NCBI RefSeq assembly: GCF_021341785.1
Contig: NZ_JAJTTF010000005.1
Location: 62,001 to 126,000, forward strand
Direction of reading: 5' to 3'
Length of the DNA: 64,000 nt
DNA from: Microbacterium sp. Au-Mic1
GTDB lineage: Bacteria; Actinomycetota; Actinomycetes; Actinomycetales; Microbacteriaceae
The position numbers were made by a program, and so were the translations under genes. Below the pieces are notes generated by a model. The model saw only the letters and a list, made by a program, of their open reading frames with translations, had not been told where the DNA came from and ran no database searches. Position 1 is the first letter of the stretch, and each line of letters opens with the position of its first letter. Positions 52,279-61,474 of the stretch are shown here, piece by piece.

Positions 52279-54144
52279 TCAGTCCTCCTCGGGGGCGCCG
52301 AACAGGCCCTTGCCGTGCTTGTGCAGCAGGTTGTACGCGTCCATGAACGTCTGCGGCTCCTGGTCCTCCGGCAGCCCGTAGCGCGCGAGCAGCAGACCCA
52401 GCAGCCCCTGGGCAGGCGGGGTCAGCGGCTTTCCGGCGTGGGCGTGCGCGGGGTGCGGCGCCTTCGCCTCCGGATTCGGCGGCGTGTACAGAGAGGTCGT
52501 CACGGGCCAGTCCGCGGGGTGGCGGGGCTTGTCCAGGTTGATGATCTGGAACAGATCGTTGGCGGTCGCATCCCGGCGGGTGAGCGGCTTCAGGCCGTGC
52601 AGGCGGGTGAGCGTCGCGATCACGGATCCGTGATGCATCTGGTCATTCACGATGGTGCCCTTGCGGGTGTACGCGGACACGGCGATCGCGGGCACCCGGC
52701 AGCCGAGGCGGTCGAACTCGAAGCCCATCTCGCCCGTGCCGGAGTTGTCCGGTGGCGTCGCCTTCGGCGGCACGACGTGGTCATACGTGCCGCCGTGCTC
52801 GTCGAACGTGATCAGCAGCAGCGTGTTGATCGCGTTGGATCCCTTCGTGGACCTGCTCGTGCGGATCGCGTCGTAGATGTCGTGCACGAGGTCGTCACCG
52901 GCGCGCACGTCCGAGAACGCGCTGTTGATGACGTCGGATCCGTCCACATCGCTCTGCCGGCGCGCCCCGAACGGCGGGTGGAAGTCGTTGTGGTTGTAGA
53001 TCATGCGCGGTTCGATGAAGGAGTACGCGGGCAGCTCCCCGTGCTCGACGTCGGCGTAGAAGTCGTCCATGGTGCCGAAGTGCTCGGTGCGCCAGAACTT
53101 CTCCAGCACCGGTGCGTGCAGCACACCGGTGAAGGAGACCATCTGCAGCTCGTCGAAGTAGACCTTCCACGTCAGGCCCGCCTCCTCGAGACGGTTGAAG
53201 ATCGTCGGAGACTTCGGCGCGTTCAGCCACTTGTCGTAATCGCCGCCCTCGTGGTTCGTGACGAACCCGTGCGAGGTCGATGCGTTGAAGAACGTGCGGT
53301 TGCAGAAGGTCTGCGATGGCACCGCGCAGAACCAGTGGTCGAACACGGCGAACTCGCGCGCGAGGGTCGAGACGGTCGGCAGCATCTCGGGCGAGAAAGA
53401 GCCCATGATGCGCTTGCGCTCGTCCTCGCTGGGCTCCTTGCCGTGCTTCAGGCGCATGAGGTTCACCTGGTAGTCGGTGACGAAGCCGCTCATGGTCGGC
53501 TCCTGGCCGTCCTCGGGGTGGTTGTACGGGGCCTGGAAGCCGCCGTCGTACAGGTCGGCGTTCTCGGCCGGGTTGATCACGTTGTACAGCTGGGTGTTGA
53601 CGTGCGGATACATCTCGCCCGGATCCGGATCCGGCCAGGTCATGATCTGGTCGGTCGGACCCTCGTAGACATGGGCGTCGTAGCGGACGCCGTCGAGCTC
53701 GTTGTAGTACTCGCCGAAGTCGAGGCCCTCGAAGTCCTTTCCCTCGGGCAGGTTCTCCTTCGTATAGAGGTAGCCGAGCAGGTTGTCGAAGGATCGGTTC
53801 TCGCCCATGACCACCACGATGTGGTCGAACCCCGGCGCGTGCCGCGGTGCGAGCGCGCCGTAGTCCTCCAGCGCCTCCTCGAAGCCGTTGCGCTGGCCGA
53901 GGGCGTAGCCGGCCGCAGCGCCTGCGCCGCCGCCGACGACCGCCCCCGCAGCGGTCAGGCCGCCGATGCGCAGGAAGTCGCGGCGAGACCGGGAGCGACC
54001 CTCGAGCACTCCGTCGCCGGTGCCGTCCGCGCCGTCCCCGCCGTTCTCCGGCAGGCCGCCCGCATTCTCCCGCGCGTCAGCGGAACCGTCGGCCGGGTGG
54101 GATGATCCGTCGCCGGGGGCAGGGGAGCTCTTGCGTCTGACCAT
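52279..54144 (-). CDS. Tat-exported phosphoesterase family protein (phospholipase C-like)
   Basis: 621 residues. The signal is RSRRDFLRIGGLTAAGAVVG, a twin-arginine motif after about 45 residues of low-complexity D, G and N. The body is the PF04185-type phosphoesterase fold: HIVVVMGENRSFDNLLGYLY at the start, DHWFCAVPSQTFCNRTFFNA, FDEHGGTYDHVVPP (metal DEHGG) and VPAIAVSAYTRKGTIVND. Relatives are phospholipases C and acid phosphatases. Exported as a folded enzyme; phosphate or phospholipid scavenging is the likely role. Confidence 0.9.
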   Translation of the reverse strand: MVRRKSSPAPGDGSSHPADGSADARENAGGLPENGGDGADGTGDGVLEGRSRSRRDFLRIGGLTAAGAVVGGGAGAAAGYALGQRNGFEEALEDYGALAPRHAPGFDHIVVVMGENRSFDNLLGYLYTKENLPEGKDFEGLDFGEYYNELDGVRYDAHVYEGPTDQIMTWPDPDPGEMYPHVNTQLYNVINPAENADLYDGGFQAPYNHPEDGQEPTMSGFVTDYQVNLMRLKHGKEPSEDERKRIMGSFSPEMLPTVSTLAREFAVFDHWFCAVPSQTFCNRTFFNASTSHGFVTNHEGGDYDKWLNAPKSPTIFNRLEEAGLTWKVYFDELQMVSFTGVLHAPVLEKFWRTEHFGTMDDFYADVEHGELPAYSFIEPRMIYNHNDFHPPFGARRQSDVDGSDVINSAFSDVRAGDDLVHDIYDAIRTSRSTKGSNAINTLLLITFDEHGGTYDHVVPPKATPPDNSGTGEMGFEFDRLGCRVPAIAVSAYTRKGTIVNDQMHHGSVIATLTRLHGLKPLTRRDATANDLFQIINLDKPRHPADWPVTTSLYTPPNPEAKAPHPAHAHAGKPLTPPAQGLLGLLLARYGLPEDQEPQTFMDAYNLLHKHGKGLFGAPEED

Positions 54145-54195
54145 GCCGCGATCCTACTGAGCGGCCGGCGCCCCGGATCGCGTCCGGCGTCCCGA

Positions 54196-54201
54196 TAGGG
54201 T
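54196..54201 (+). promoter_or_regulatory. -10 hexamer of a leaderless promoter
   Basis: TAGGGT ends 6 nt before the ATG at 54208. Confidence 0.5.
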
Positions 54202-54207
54202 CGGAGC

Positions 54208-54519
54208 ATGACCGGCCCCGCAGACTACTCGACCGAGGCGCAGGTGCGCCGGATCACCGAGGAGTTCGCCCGCAGGCGTGCCCGCATGTTCGTGGCGTTC
54301 GCGTGCATCGAGGGCGCAGTGCTGGTCGGCGCCGTCGTCGTGGTCTACGTGCTCAAGCTCGTCGACCCCGACCTCGGCATGTGGATCATGATCGCGGTCG
54401 CACTCCTCGGAGCGCTGGTGCTCAGCACCATGATCATCCGGCAGATGCAGGCCCAGCAGCAGGCGATCCGCGACGTGGGCGGCACGCCGTTCCCGGGATC
54501 CACCGGCCCGACCTTCTGA
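54208..54519 (+). CDS. Small two-span membrane protein
   Basis: 103 residues with two spans (about 29-49 and 55-76) between a basic N-terminal helix (YSTEAQVRRITEEFARRRAR) and a C-terminal tail QMQAQQQAIRDVGGTPFPGS. No family recognised. It has normal codon use and a TAGGGT -10 at leaderless distance. Confidence 0.7.
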   Translation: MTGPADYSTEAQVRRITEEFARRRARMFVAFACIEGAVLVGAVVVVYVLKLVDPDLGMWIMIAVALLGALVLSTMIIRQMQAQQQAIRDVGGTPFPGSTGPTF

Positions 54520-54636
54520 GGACGGCCGCTCGCGACCGGATCCGCGTGCGCGGCAGGGCCTGCCCTTCGACCGGTCGCAGCGCCGGTTCCTGAACGAGCG
54601 GATCCGCCTGCTCGGCATCGGCCGAGCCCACCCCGG

Positions 54637-54642
54637 TACCCT
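54637..54642 (+). promoter_or_regulatory. -10 hexamer of a leaderless promoter (cca)
   Basis: TACCCT ends 7 nt before the ATG at 54650. Confidence 0.45.
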
Positions 54643-54649
54643 GGAGACC

Positions 54650-56092
54650 ATGCTCAACATGGCCGATTCCCTCGCGCGCCTGGGCGCCCTCGCTGAGAAT
54701 CCGGTCGTGCGGACCCTGGCCACGGCGTTCGCCGACGCCGGTTTCGACCTCGCCGTGGTCGGCGGCCCCGTGCGCGATGCGCTGCTCGGCAGGCCCACGC
54801 ACGACCTCGACTTCACCACGAACGCCCGCCCGGACGACATCCTCCGCATCGTGAAGCCCATCTCGACCACGCAGTGGGACATCGGCCGTGAGTTCGGCAC
54901 GATCGGCGCCAAGGTGCCCTCGCCCGGCGGTCCTTCCGAGCAGGTCGAGATCACCACCTACCGCGCCGATGCCTATGACGGCGTCACGCGCAAGCCCGTC
55001 GTGTCGTTCGGCGACGATATCGACGGTGACCTCGTGCGCCGTGACTTCACGGTCAACGCCATGGCGTTCCTCGTCCCGCAGCAGCGGCTCGTGGATCCGA
55101 CCGGGGGAGTCGAGGACCTGATCGCGGGTCTGCTGCGCACCCCCACCGCCCCCGAGGTGAGCTTCGGCGACGACCCGCTGCGCATGCTCCGTGCAGCCCG
55201 GTTCAGCGCCCAGCTCGGCTTCGGCATCGAGGAGGGCACGCTCGCCGCGATGGCCGAGCTGCGGTCGACGCTGAGCATGGTGAGCCCGGAGCGCGTGCAG
55301 GCGGAGCTGATCCGCCTGCTGCAGTCCGACGATCCGGTACGCGGCATCCGCGTCCTCGTCGACACCGGTCTCGTCGACGAGTTCCTGCCCGAGGTGAGCG
55401 CGCTCCGACTGGAGGTCGACGAGCACCATCACCACAAGGACGTCTACGAGCACTCGCTCACGGCGCTGGAGCAGGCGATCGCGCTCGAGCACGCCCGGCA
55501 CCCCGGCGAGCCGGCCGATGCCGTGCTGCGTCTCGCCGTGCTGCTGCACGACATCGGCAAGCCCAGCACCCGCAGGCTCGAGCCCGGGGGAGCGGTGAGC
55601 TTTCATCACCACGACGTCGTGGGTTCCCGTCTCGCGCGCAAGCGCATGCAGGCGCTGCGATTCGACAAGGAATCGACCGACGCGGTGGCGAAGCTCATCG
55701 AGCTGCATCTGCGCTTCTTCGGCTACGCCGAAGGGGCATGGACCGATTCGGCGGTGCGGCGCTACGTGCGCGACGCGGGGGACCAGCTGGAACGGCTGCA
55801 CATCCTCACTCGTGCCGACGTCACCACGCGGAACAGACGCAAGGCCTCCCGTCTCGCCGCGGCCTACGACGACATCGAGGCACGGATCACGGCCCTCCGC
55901 GAGCAGGAGGAGATCGACGCGATCCGCCCGGAACTGGACGGCAACGACGTGCAGCGGATCCTCGGCATCGCCCCGGGCCGCGAGGTCGGCGAGGCGTACC
56001 GGTTCCTGCTCGAGCTGCGCCTCGACGAAGGGGTCATCGGCCCCGAGGTCGCCGAGAAGCGCCTGCGCGACTGGTGGGCCGCGCGAGGCTGA
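54650..56092 (+). CDS. cca: CCA-adding tRNA nucleotidyltransferase
   Basis: 480 residues. The nucleotidyltransferase core is VVGGPVRDALLGRPTHDLDF (metal DLD) and VRRDFTVNAMAF; the neck with ERVQAELIRLL follows. A C-terminal HD domain is present (LLHDIGKPSTRR, FHHHDVVGSRLARKRM). It repairs and completes the CCA end of tRNAs. In actinobacteria it usually follows murJ and DUF6049 with a NUDIX gene; here six other genes lie between. Confidence 0.96.
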   Translation: MLNMADSLARLGALAENPVVRTLATAFADAGFDLAVVGGPVRDALLGRPTHDLDFTTNARPDDILRIVKPISTTQWDIGREFGTIGAKVPSPGGPSEQVEITTYRADAYDGVTRKPVVSFGDDIDGDLVRRDFTVNAMAFLVPQQRLVDPTGGVEDLIAGLLRTPTAPEVSFGDDPLRMLRAARFSAQLGFGIEEGTLAAMAELRSTLSMVSPERVQAELIRLLQSDDPVRGIRVLVDTGLVDEFLPEVSALRLEVDEHHHHKDVYEHSLTALEQAIALEHARHPGEPADAVLRLAVLLHDIGKPSTRRLEPGGAVSFHHHDVVGSRLARKRMQALRFDKESTDAVAKLIELHLRFFGYAEGAWTDSAVRRYVRDAGDQLERLHILTRADVTTRNRRKASRLAAAYDDIEARITALREQEEIDAIRPELDGNDVQRILGIAPGREVGEAYRFLLELRLDEGVIGPEVAEKRLRDWWAARG

Positions 56093-56161
56093 GGATCAGC
56101 GCGCGACCGGCCGACTGACCCTCCATGCGGTCACGTCGTCCACTCCGCACCGGTGCGAAGC

Positions 56162-56311
56162 TCAGTCGATTTGCGGTGCCTCCGACGGGGCTTGACGCTG
56201 TTGCGCGGGATCGACGGAGTTCGGGCCGGTCGGACTCCCACCGCCGTTGCCGCGCAGCGCGGCCTCCACGAGGTGGGTGAGGTCGATCGAGACGATGCGC
56301 GGCTCGGCCAC
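56162..56311 (-). CDS. Possible small protein (49 aa) after the HAAS gene
   Basis: GTG at 56311, 3 nt after the HAAS-gene stop, reads to a TGA at 56162-56164. The product is 49 residues, VAEPRIVSIDLTHLVEAALR then GNGGGSPTGPNSVDPAQQRQ and APSEAPQID: a short helix plus an acidic, proline-rich tail. The tight coupling and plausible composition support translation, but there is no homology evidence. It may be a random open frame. Confidence 0.35.
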   Translation of the reverse strand: MAEPRIVSIDLTHLVEAALRGNGGGSPTGPNSVDPAQQRQAPSEAPQID

Positions 56312-56314
56312 GGC

Positions 56315-57412
56315 TCAGCCCGCCGGGGTGGAGGTCGGTGACGGCGCGGGGGTGGCGACCGTCGGAGCGGGGGTCGGAGTGGGCAGCATCGTCGCGCCCG
56401 GGGTGGGCTGGGGCGTCCACGTGAGCGCGCGATCCGGGGCGCGCAAGAACGGGGGCTGGGGCGCGACTATGGTGCCGTGGCTGCCCGCGTTGATGTCCTC
56501 ATAGCTGCGAAGACGCAGCGGGTAGACGTTCCACACCGCCCGACCTTGCGCATCCCGCATCGGCACCACGGAGTTCTGCCCGTCGACGCCCATGACTCGC
56601 CCCATCCCGTCGTTCAGATTCTCGCTGTCGGCCCCGAAGAGATTCACGGGTGTGCCACGCTCGGTGTAGAGCTGCGCCCCTTCGACGAGGTTGCCGTCCT
56701 TGTCGTAGACGAAGATGTTGCCGACCTGCGTGCCATCGAGCTGCAGGCCGGGAGCCGGCGTGTAGCCCGAGTCCGGCGGATAGGCGACAGCGTTGTACGC
56801 GCCGAACATGGCGGGCGAGAACAGCAGTGGAAGGAACAGCACGGCGACGACGCTGGCGACTGTCCGCACGTGGCGTAGTGCCGACCTGGGCAACCAGCGA
56901 TCACGACCCCATTGCACGCTCACGAGGATGATCGCTCCGAACAACCCCCACGTGAACACCTGCGCAGGGAAACCTCCATAGCCGAGGATGGTGCGCGGGC
57001 CGAGCCCGGCCGGAATGGCGATGAGAGCTGCCAGCACCAGCCCGCGCAGCACCCACCACACCGGTCGCAGCGCGATCAGCAGATCCAGCAGCCAGGCGCC
57101 GAATGCCGAGGACCGGATCCGCCCGGCCACGCGTGCTCCCATGGCGGCGAGGCGCACGCGCCACGGCGTCTTCGTGTCCACGACCGGACCCCGTGCGGGC
57201 AGCCCCGCTGCGGCGCGCAGCTCTTCGGCGTACGCGACCGGATCGCCCAGGTCGATCGCGCCGTCGTGATCTGCGGCCTGATCGGTGAGGTCTCCCACGA
57301 GACCCTCGACGAGGTCGTCAACCTCCTCCGCGGGCAGATCGGCGAGTTCCGCGCGCACGGCATCGGCGAACGTGAGGATCCGCTCGGCGGCGGTGAGGGT
57401 CGTGTCGTTCAT
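56315..57412 (-). CDS. HAAS-domain membrane protein paired with PadR
   Basis: 365 residues. The N-terminal HAAS-like segment (about 10-70: RILTFADAVRAELADLPAEE, VDDLVEGLVGDLTDQAADHD, DPVAYAEELRAAAGLP) is followed by about four spans (LLDLLIALRPVWWVLRGLVL and onward) and an extracytoplasmic C-terminus that ends proline/threonine-rich. HAAS proteins are usually regulated by an adjacent PadR protein, as here, where the ATG overlaps the PadR stop. The signal is unknown. Confidence 0.8.
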   Translation of the reverse strand: MNDTTLTAAERILTFADAVRAELADLPAEEVDDLVEGLVGDLTDQAADHDGAIDLGDPVAYAEELRAAAGLPARGPVVDTKTPWRVRLAAMGARVAGRIRSSAFGAWLLDLLIALRPVWWVLRGLVLAALIAIPAGLGPRTILGYGGFPAQVFTWGLFGAIILVSVQWGRDRWLPRSALRHVRTVASVVAVLFLPLLFSPAMFGAYNAVAYPPDSGYTPAPGLQLDGTQVGNIFVYDKDGNLVEGAQLYTERGTPVNLFGADSENLNDGMGRVMGVDGQNSVVPMRDAQGRAVWNVYPLRLRSYEDINAGSHGTIVAPQPPFLRAPDRALTWTPQPTPGATMLPTPTPAPTVATPAPSPTSTPAG

Positions 57413-57846
57413 CGCTGAGCTCCTTCGGTGAGGATGCCGGTCGGGTTGGCGGGCGGACGGAACAGGGCGGGCGATGTCGGGGCGACCGCCGCGGTGGATC
57501 CGGGTGGGGCGGCGGTCGCGGGTGGCACGTGCGGTGCGAGCAGCCCCGACATCGCGACGGCGAACTGCGACCAGGTGGCGATCTGCTCGTCGAGCATCTG
57601 CTTGCCCTGGGTGTTGATGGCGTAGTACTTGCGGTGCGGGCCGCCGTCGGACGGCACGACGTAACTCGACAGGGCTCCGCCGGAGTAGAGCCGGCGCAGC
57701 GTGCCGTAGACCGACGCATCGCCGACGTCGCCGATTCCCGCATCGCGCAGGCGCCGCACGATGTCGTAGCCGTATCCGTCCTCATCGCGCACGACGGCGA
57801 GCACGGCCAGATCCAGCACGCCCTTGAGCAACTGTGTCGTGTCCAT
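57409..57846 (-). CDS. PadR-family transcriptional regulator
   Basis: 145 residues. The winged helix shows LLKGVLDLAVLAVVRDEDGY, YDIVRRLRDAGIGDVGDASV, YGTLRRLYSGGALSSYVVPS, then KYYAINTQGKQML. The C-terminal tail is P- and A-rich and disordered. It probably controls its own operon with the HAAS gene by ligand-sensitive derepression. The divergent neighbour is a GAF-domain regulator. Confidence 0.93.
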   Translation of the reverse strand: MDTTQLLKGVLDLAVLAVVRDEDGYGYDIVRRLRDAGIGDVGDASVYGTLRRLYSGGALSSYVVPSDGGPHRKYYAINTQGKQMLDEQIATWSQFAVAMSGLLAPHVPPATAAPPGSTAAVAPTSPALFRPPANPTGILTEGAQR

Positions 57847-57987
57847 TCGGCCTCCTCATCGGGGTCGGGAACTGCATTGCTCCGCACACTACCACGCGAC
57901 GCACAGTAGTGCCGAGCGCGGCACAGTCTCCGGTGGATCCGGCCGCCGTACACTGGACCCACTCCGTCGCCGACGATCGGAGACCCT

Positions 57988-59310
57988 GTGTCCTCTGGCT
58001 GGCAGCCCTCCCGCGAGCCGGCGCCCGCGCGCCTGCTCATCGAGCGCGCGCACGAGGAGCTCGTCGCCGGCAACATCGCCGACGGCCGCTTGCAGAACGT
58101 GCGCGCACTCGTGCGCGAGTCGTGGGAGCGTTCGTGGCGGCAGCGGGTCGGGGCCGAAGGCCTCCCGCCGCTCGACTTCGCTGCGGACGCCCTCGACGCC
58201 TACCGGCTCGCGCACCCCCTCGCGGGCGCCATGGACACGATCCGCGCGCTGCTGCTGCCCGGATCCGCGGACGATTCGGGCGTCATCGTCGCGGTCGGCG
58301 ACCATGCAGGGCGGCTGCTGTGGGTCGAGGGCGACCTGAACCAGCGGATCCTGTCCGGCGAGATGGGTTTCGTCGAGGGGGCGAACTGGTCGGAGCGGGC
58401 GGTCGGCACCTCCGCCCCCGGCACCGCGCTCGAACTCGGCGCCTCGGTGCAGATCCACGGCGCCGAGCACTACAACCGCCTGGTGCAGCCGTGGTCCTGC
58501 ACCGCCGCGCCCGTGTTCGACCCGGAGGACCGCCGCATCCTCGGAGTGATCGACGTCACCGGCGGACCCGAAGCCGCGAGTCCGCAGGCCCGTATGCTGG
58601 TCGACGCCACCGCCCGCGCCGTCGAGGCCGAGCTGCTCGTGGCACGATTGCGGGCCCGAGCAGCTCCCGCGGCTGCCGCCGCTCCGGCGCCGCGGCGGCG
58701 ACCGGTGCCCGAGCGCGCCGCGCTGCGGGTGCTGGGTCGTGATCGCGCCCGGCTCGAGGTGTTCAGCACCGACGGCGAGCGGTCGGTCGAGCTCAGCGCG
58801 CGGCACGCCGAGATCCTGCTGCTGCTCGCCGTGCACCGGCAGGGGCTGTCCGCCGAGCGTCTCTCCGAGTTCGTCTACGGAGAGGGGTCCTCGGCCGACA
58901 CGCTGCGGCCGGAGATGGTGCGCCTGCGCAAAGCTCTGGAGCGGATCTGGCCCGCGCTCGTGCCGGAGTCGCGTCCCTACCGGCTGACGGTGCCGCTGGA
59001 GACCGACGCGCAGGACGTGCTGTCGCTGCTCGACCGCGGCGCGCACCGTGTCGCCCTGAGCGCCTACCGCGGTCCGGTGCTGCCGGACTCGACCTCCCCG
59101 GGCGTGGAGGAGTACCGCGAGAGCCTGCGCTCGACTCTGCGCGAGACGATGCGCACCGAGGCCAGCGTGGACGTGCTGCTGTCGTACGCGGAGATCCCCG
59201 AGGGATCCGAGGATGCCGAGATCCTGCGGCTCTGTCTGGAGCTCCTGCCGGCGCGCTCGCCGAGGCGGGCCGGCCTGGTCAGCCGCATCGAACGGCTCGA
59301 GCAGGACTGA
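57988..59310 (+). CDS. GAF-domain transcriptional regulator upstream of an aldehyde dehydrogenase
   Basis: 440 residues from a GTG at 57988. The first 60 residues are a helical AcoR-type start ([34 protein letters not shown]). A GAF domain covers about 90-200 ([60 protein letters not shown]). Instead of an AAA+ domain there is a C-terminal winged helix ([35 protein letters not shown]). It is likely the regulator of the aldehyde dehydrogenase and DUF779 genes just downstream. Confidence 0.82.
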   Translation: MSSGWQPSREPAPARLLIERAHEELVAGNIADGRLQNVRALVRESWERSWRQRVGAEGLPPLDFAADALDAYRLAHPLAGAMDTIRALLLPGSADDSGVIVAVGDHAGRLLWVEGDLNQRILSGEMGFVEGANWSERAVGTSAPGTALELGASVQIHGAEHYNRLVQPWSCTAAPVFDPEDRRILGVIDVTGGPEAASPQARMLVDATARAVEAELLVARLRARAAPAAAAAPAPRRRPVPERAALRVLGRDRARLEVFSTDGERSVELSARHAEILLLLAVHRQGLSAERLSEFVYGEGSSADTLRPEMVRLRKALERIWPALVPESRPYRLTVPLETDAQDVLSLLDRGAHRVALSAYRGPVLPDSTSPGVEEYRESLRSTLRETMRTEASVDVLLSYAEIPEGSEDAEILRLCLELLPARSPRRAGLVSRIERLEQD

Positions 59311-59450
59311 CCCTTCACCTCGCGTCCTCGGCGCGAGGACGTGCAACCCGATGCAACGTGACGCATCCGGGTGCAACGTGCGCGCGCCTACCGTCGAGGC
59401 ACACATCAACCCGCGCGGCATCGGAGCCGCGGTACGTCGAAGGAGACGCG

Positions 59451-61001
59451 ATGACGATCATCGAGGAGAGCGTGTCGACCGCCTTTGCGGCACCCGGGCA
59501 GCCGGGCGCGCTCGCGAACTACCGCCCGCGCTACGGGCACTACATCGGCGGCGAGTTCGTCGAGCCCGTCAAGGGCCAGTACTTCGAGAACATCAGCCCG
59601 GTCAACGGCAAGCCCTTCACCGAAGTCGGCCGCGGCACCAGCGAGGACATCGACCGCGCTGTCGACGTCGCATGGAAGGCGTTCGCGAGCTGGGGCAAGA
59701 CCAGTCCCGCCGAGCGCGCGAACGTCCTGAACCGGATCGCGGACCGCATCGAACAGCACCTCGAGGCCATCGCGATCGCGGAGACGTGGGAGAACGGCAA
59801 GCCGATCCGGGAGACGCTCGCGGCAGACATCCCCCTCGCCGTCGATCACTTCCGCTACTTCGCCGGCGTGCTGCGCGCGCAGGAGGGCGGGATCAGCCAG
59901 CTCGACGAGAACACCGTCGCGTACCACTTCCATGAGCCGCTCGGCGTGGTCGGACAGATCATTCCGTGGAACTTCCCGCTGCTCATGGCCACCTGGAAGC
60001 TCGCGCCCGCGCTCGCCGCAGGAAACTGCGTCGTCATCAAGCCCGCCGAGCAGACCCCCGCATCGATCCTGTTCCTGTTCGAGATCATCGGCGATCTGCT
60101 GCCGGCCGGCGTCGTGAACATCGTCAACGGCTTCGGCATCGAGGCGGGCGCGCCGCTGGCTCAGCACAAGCGGATCCGCAAGGTCGCCTTCACCGGGGAG
60201 ACCACGACCGGGCGCCTGATCATGCAGTACGCGTCGCAGAACCTCATCCCGGTCACGCTGGAGCTCGGGGGCAAGAGCCCCAACGTCTTCTTCGAGGATG
60301 TCGCGAGCTCCACGGCCGACCCGTACTACGACAAGGCGCTCGAGGGCTTCACGATGTTCGCGCTCAACCAGGGCGAGGTCTGCACGTGCCCGTCGCGCGC
60401 GCTCATCCAGCGCTCGATCTACGACGGCTTCCTCGCCGACGGACTCGAGCGCGTGAAGAAGGTCGTGCAGGGAAACCCCCTGGATCTCACCACGATGATC
60501 GGCGCGCAGGCGTCGAACGACCAGCTGGAGAAGATCCTCAGCTACATCGACATCGGCACGCAGGGCGGAGCGCGGCTCCTCACGGGCGGGGAACGCGTCG
60601 ATCTCGGCGGTGACCTCAGCGAGGGCTACTACGTCGCGCCGACCGTGTTCGAGGGCACCAACGACATGCGGATCTTCCAGGAGGAGATCTTCGGTCCGGT
60701 GCTGTCGGTGACGAGCTTCTCCGACTTCGACGACGCGATCTCGATCGCGAACGACACCCTCTACGGCCTCGGCGCCGGTGTGTGGAGTCGCAGCGGCGAC
60801 ACCGCCTACCGGGCCGGTCGGGCGATCGAGGCCGGCCGCGTCTGGACCAACACCTACCACCAGTACCCGGCGCACGCCGCGTTCGGCGGGTACAAGCAGT
60901 CCGGCGTCGGCCGGGAGAACCACAAGATGATGCTCGATCACTACCAGCAGACGAAGAACCTCCTCGTCTCCTACGCCGAGGGCCCGATGGGCTTCTTCTG
61001 A
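59451..61001 (+). CDS. NAD(P)-dependent aldehyde dehydrogenase (ExaC/AldA-like)
   Basis: 516 residues from the ATG at 59451, preceded by AAGGAGA. Cofactor region [20 protein letters not shown], the [15 protein letters not shown] loop, the catalytic glutamate region [14 protein letters not shown] and the nucleophile in [12 protein letters not shown]-terminal [20 protein letters not shown]. Such enzymes oxidise acetaldehyde or other short aldehydes. The following DUF779 gene and upstream GAF regulator match a module seen in other actinobacteria (for example Rv0458-Rv0459). Confidence 0.93.
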   Translation: MTIIEESVSTAFAAPGQPGALANYRPRYGHYIGGEFVEPVKGQYFENISPVNGKPFTEVGRGTSEDIDRAVDVAWKAFASWGKTSPAERANVLNRIADRIEQHLEAIAIAETWENGKPIRETLAADIPLAVDHFRYFAGVLRAQEGGISQLDENTVAYHFHEPLGVVGQIIPWNFPLLMATWKLAPALAAGNCVVIKPAEQTPASILFLFEIIGDLLPAGVVNIVNGFGIEAGAPLAQHKRIRKVAFTGETTTGRLIMQYASQNLIPVTLELGGKSPNVFFEDVASSTADPYYDKALEGFTMFALNQGEVCTCPSRALIQRSIYDGFLADGLERVKKVVQGNPLDLTTMIGAQASNDQLEKILSYIDIGTQGGARLLTGGERVDLGGDLSEGYYVAPTVFEGTNDMRIFQEEIFGPVLSVTSFSDFDDAISIANDTLYGLGAGVWSRSGDTAYRAGRAIEAGRVWTNTYHQYPAHAAFGGYKQSGVGRENHKMMLDHYQQTKNLLVSYAEGPMGFF

Positions 61002-61020
61002 TCCGGATCCTTCCCCAGGA

Positions 61021-61054
61021 CGGGCAGGAGCCCCCTTCGTGGGGCTCCTGCCCG
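61021..61054 (+). terminator. Hairpin between the aldehyde dehydrogenase and DUF779 genes
   Basis: CGGGCAGGAGCCCC (61021-61034) and GGGGCTCCTGCCCG (61041-61054) are perfect 14-bp complements with a 6-nt loop. It lies only 20 bp after the dehydrogenase and 22 bp before DUF779, so it would lower downstream expression. Confidence 0.65.
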
Positions 61055-61075
61055 GCATCACGAGAGGAGTGGGCG

Positions 61076-61456
61076 ATGCCCGAGTTCCACCGGGTCGCTG
61101 TCTCAGCCGAGGCGGCGGCGCTGCTGCGCGAGCTGACCGCGCAGCACGGCCCCCTGATGTTCCATCAGTCCGGAGGCTGCTGTGACGGCTCCGCACCCAT
61201 GTGCTATCCGGTCGGGATGTTCCTGACCGGATCCGGTGACGTGCTGCTCGGTGATCTCGACGTCGGCCTCGAGGAGTCCGTGCCCGTCTACATGTCCGCG
61301 TCGCAGTTCGAGTACTGGAAGTACACGCACCTCACGATCGACGTCGTGGACGGACGTGGATCCGGCTTCAGCGTCGAGTCGCCCACGGGCAAGCGGTTCC
61401 TGACCCGTTCGCGGATGCTCGATCAGGCCGAGCTGGAGCACTTCGCTCTGGCCTGA
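61076..61456 (+). CDS. DUF779 protein
   Basis: 126 residues. Conserved core FHQSGGCCDGSAPMCYPVGM with three cysteines, then LLGDLDVGLEESVPVYMSAS and FEYWKYTHLTIDVVDGRG. The family is nearly always next to an aldehyde dehydrogenase gene, and the CC...C array suggests a metal or redox role, but none is proven. The start is the ATG at 61076 (GAGAGGAG upstream). Confidence 0.9.
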   Translation: MPEFHRVAVSAEAAALLRELTAQHGPLMFHQSGGCCDGSAPMCYPVGMFLTGSGDVLLGDLDVGLEESVPVYMSASQFEYWKYTHLTIDVVDGRGSGFSVESPTGKRFLTRSRMLDQAELEHFALA

Positions 61457-61474
61457 CCGAGCGCCCGGCCGAAT

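Noticed and set aside
56093..56161. Coding sequence after cca
   Set aside because: The stretch of 69 bp has no start, ribosome site or motif on either strand.
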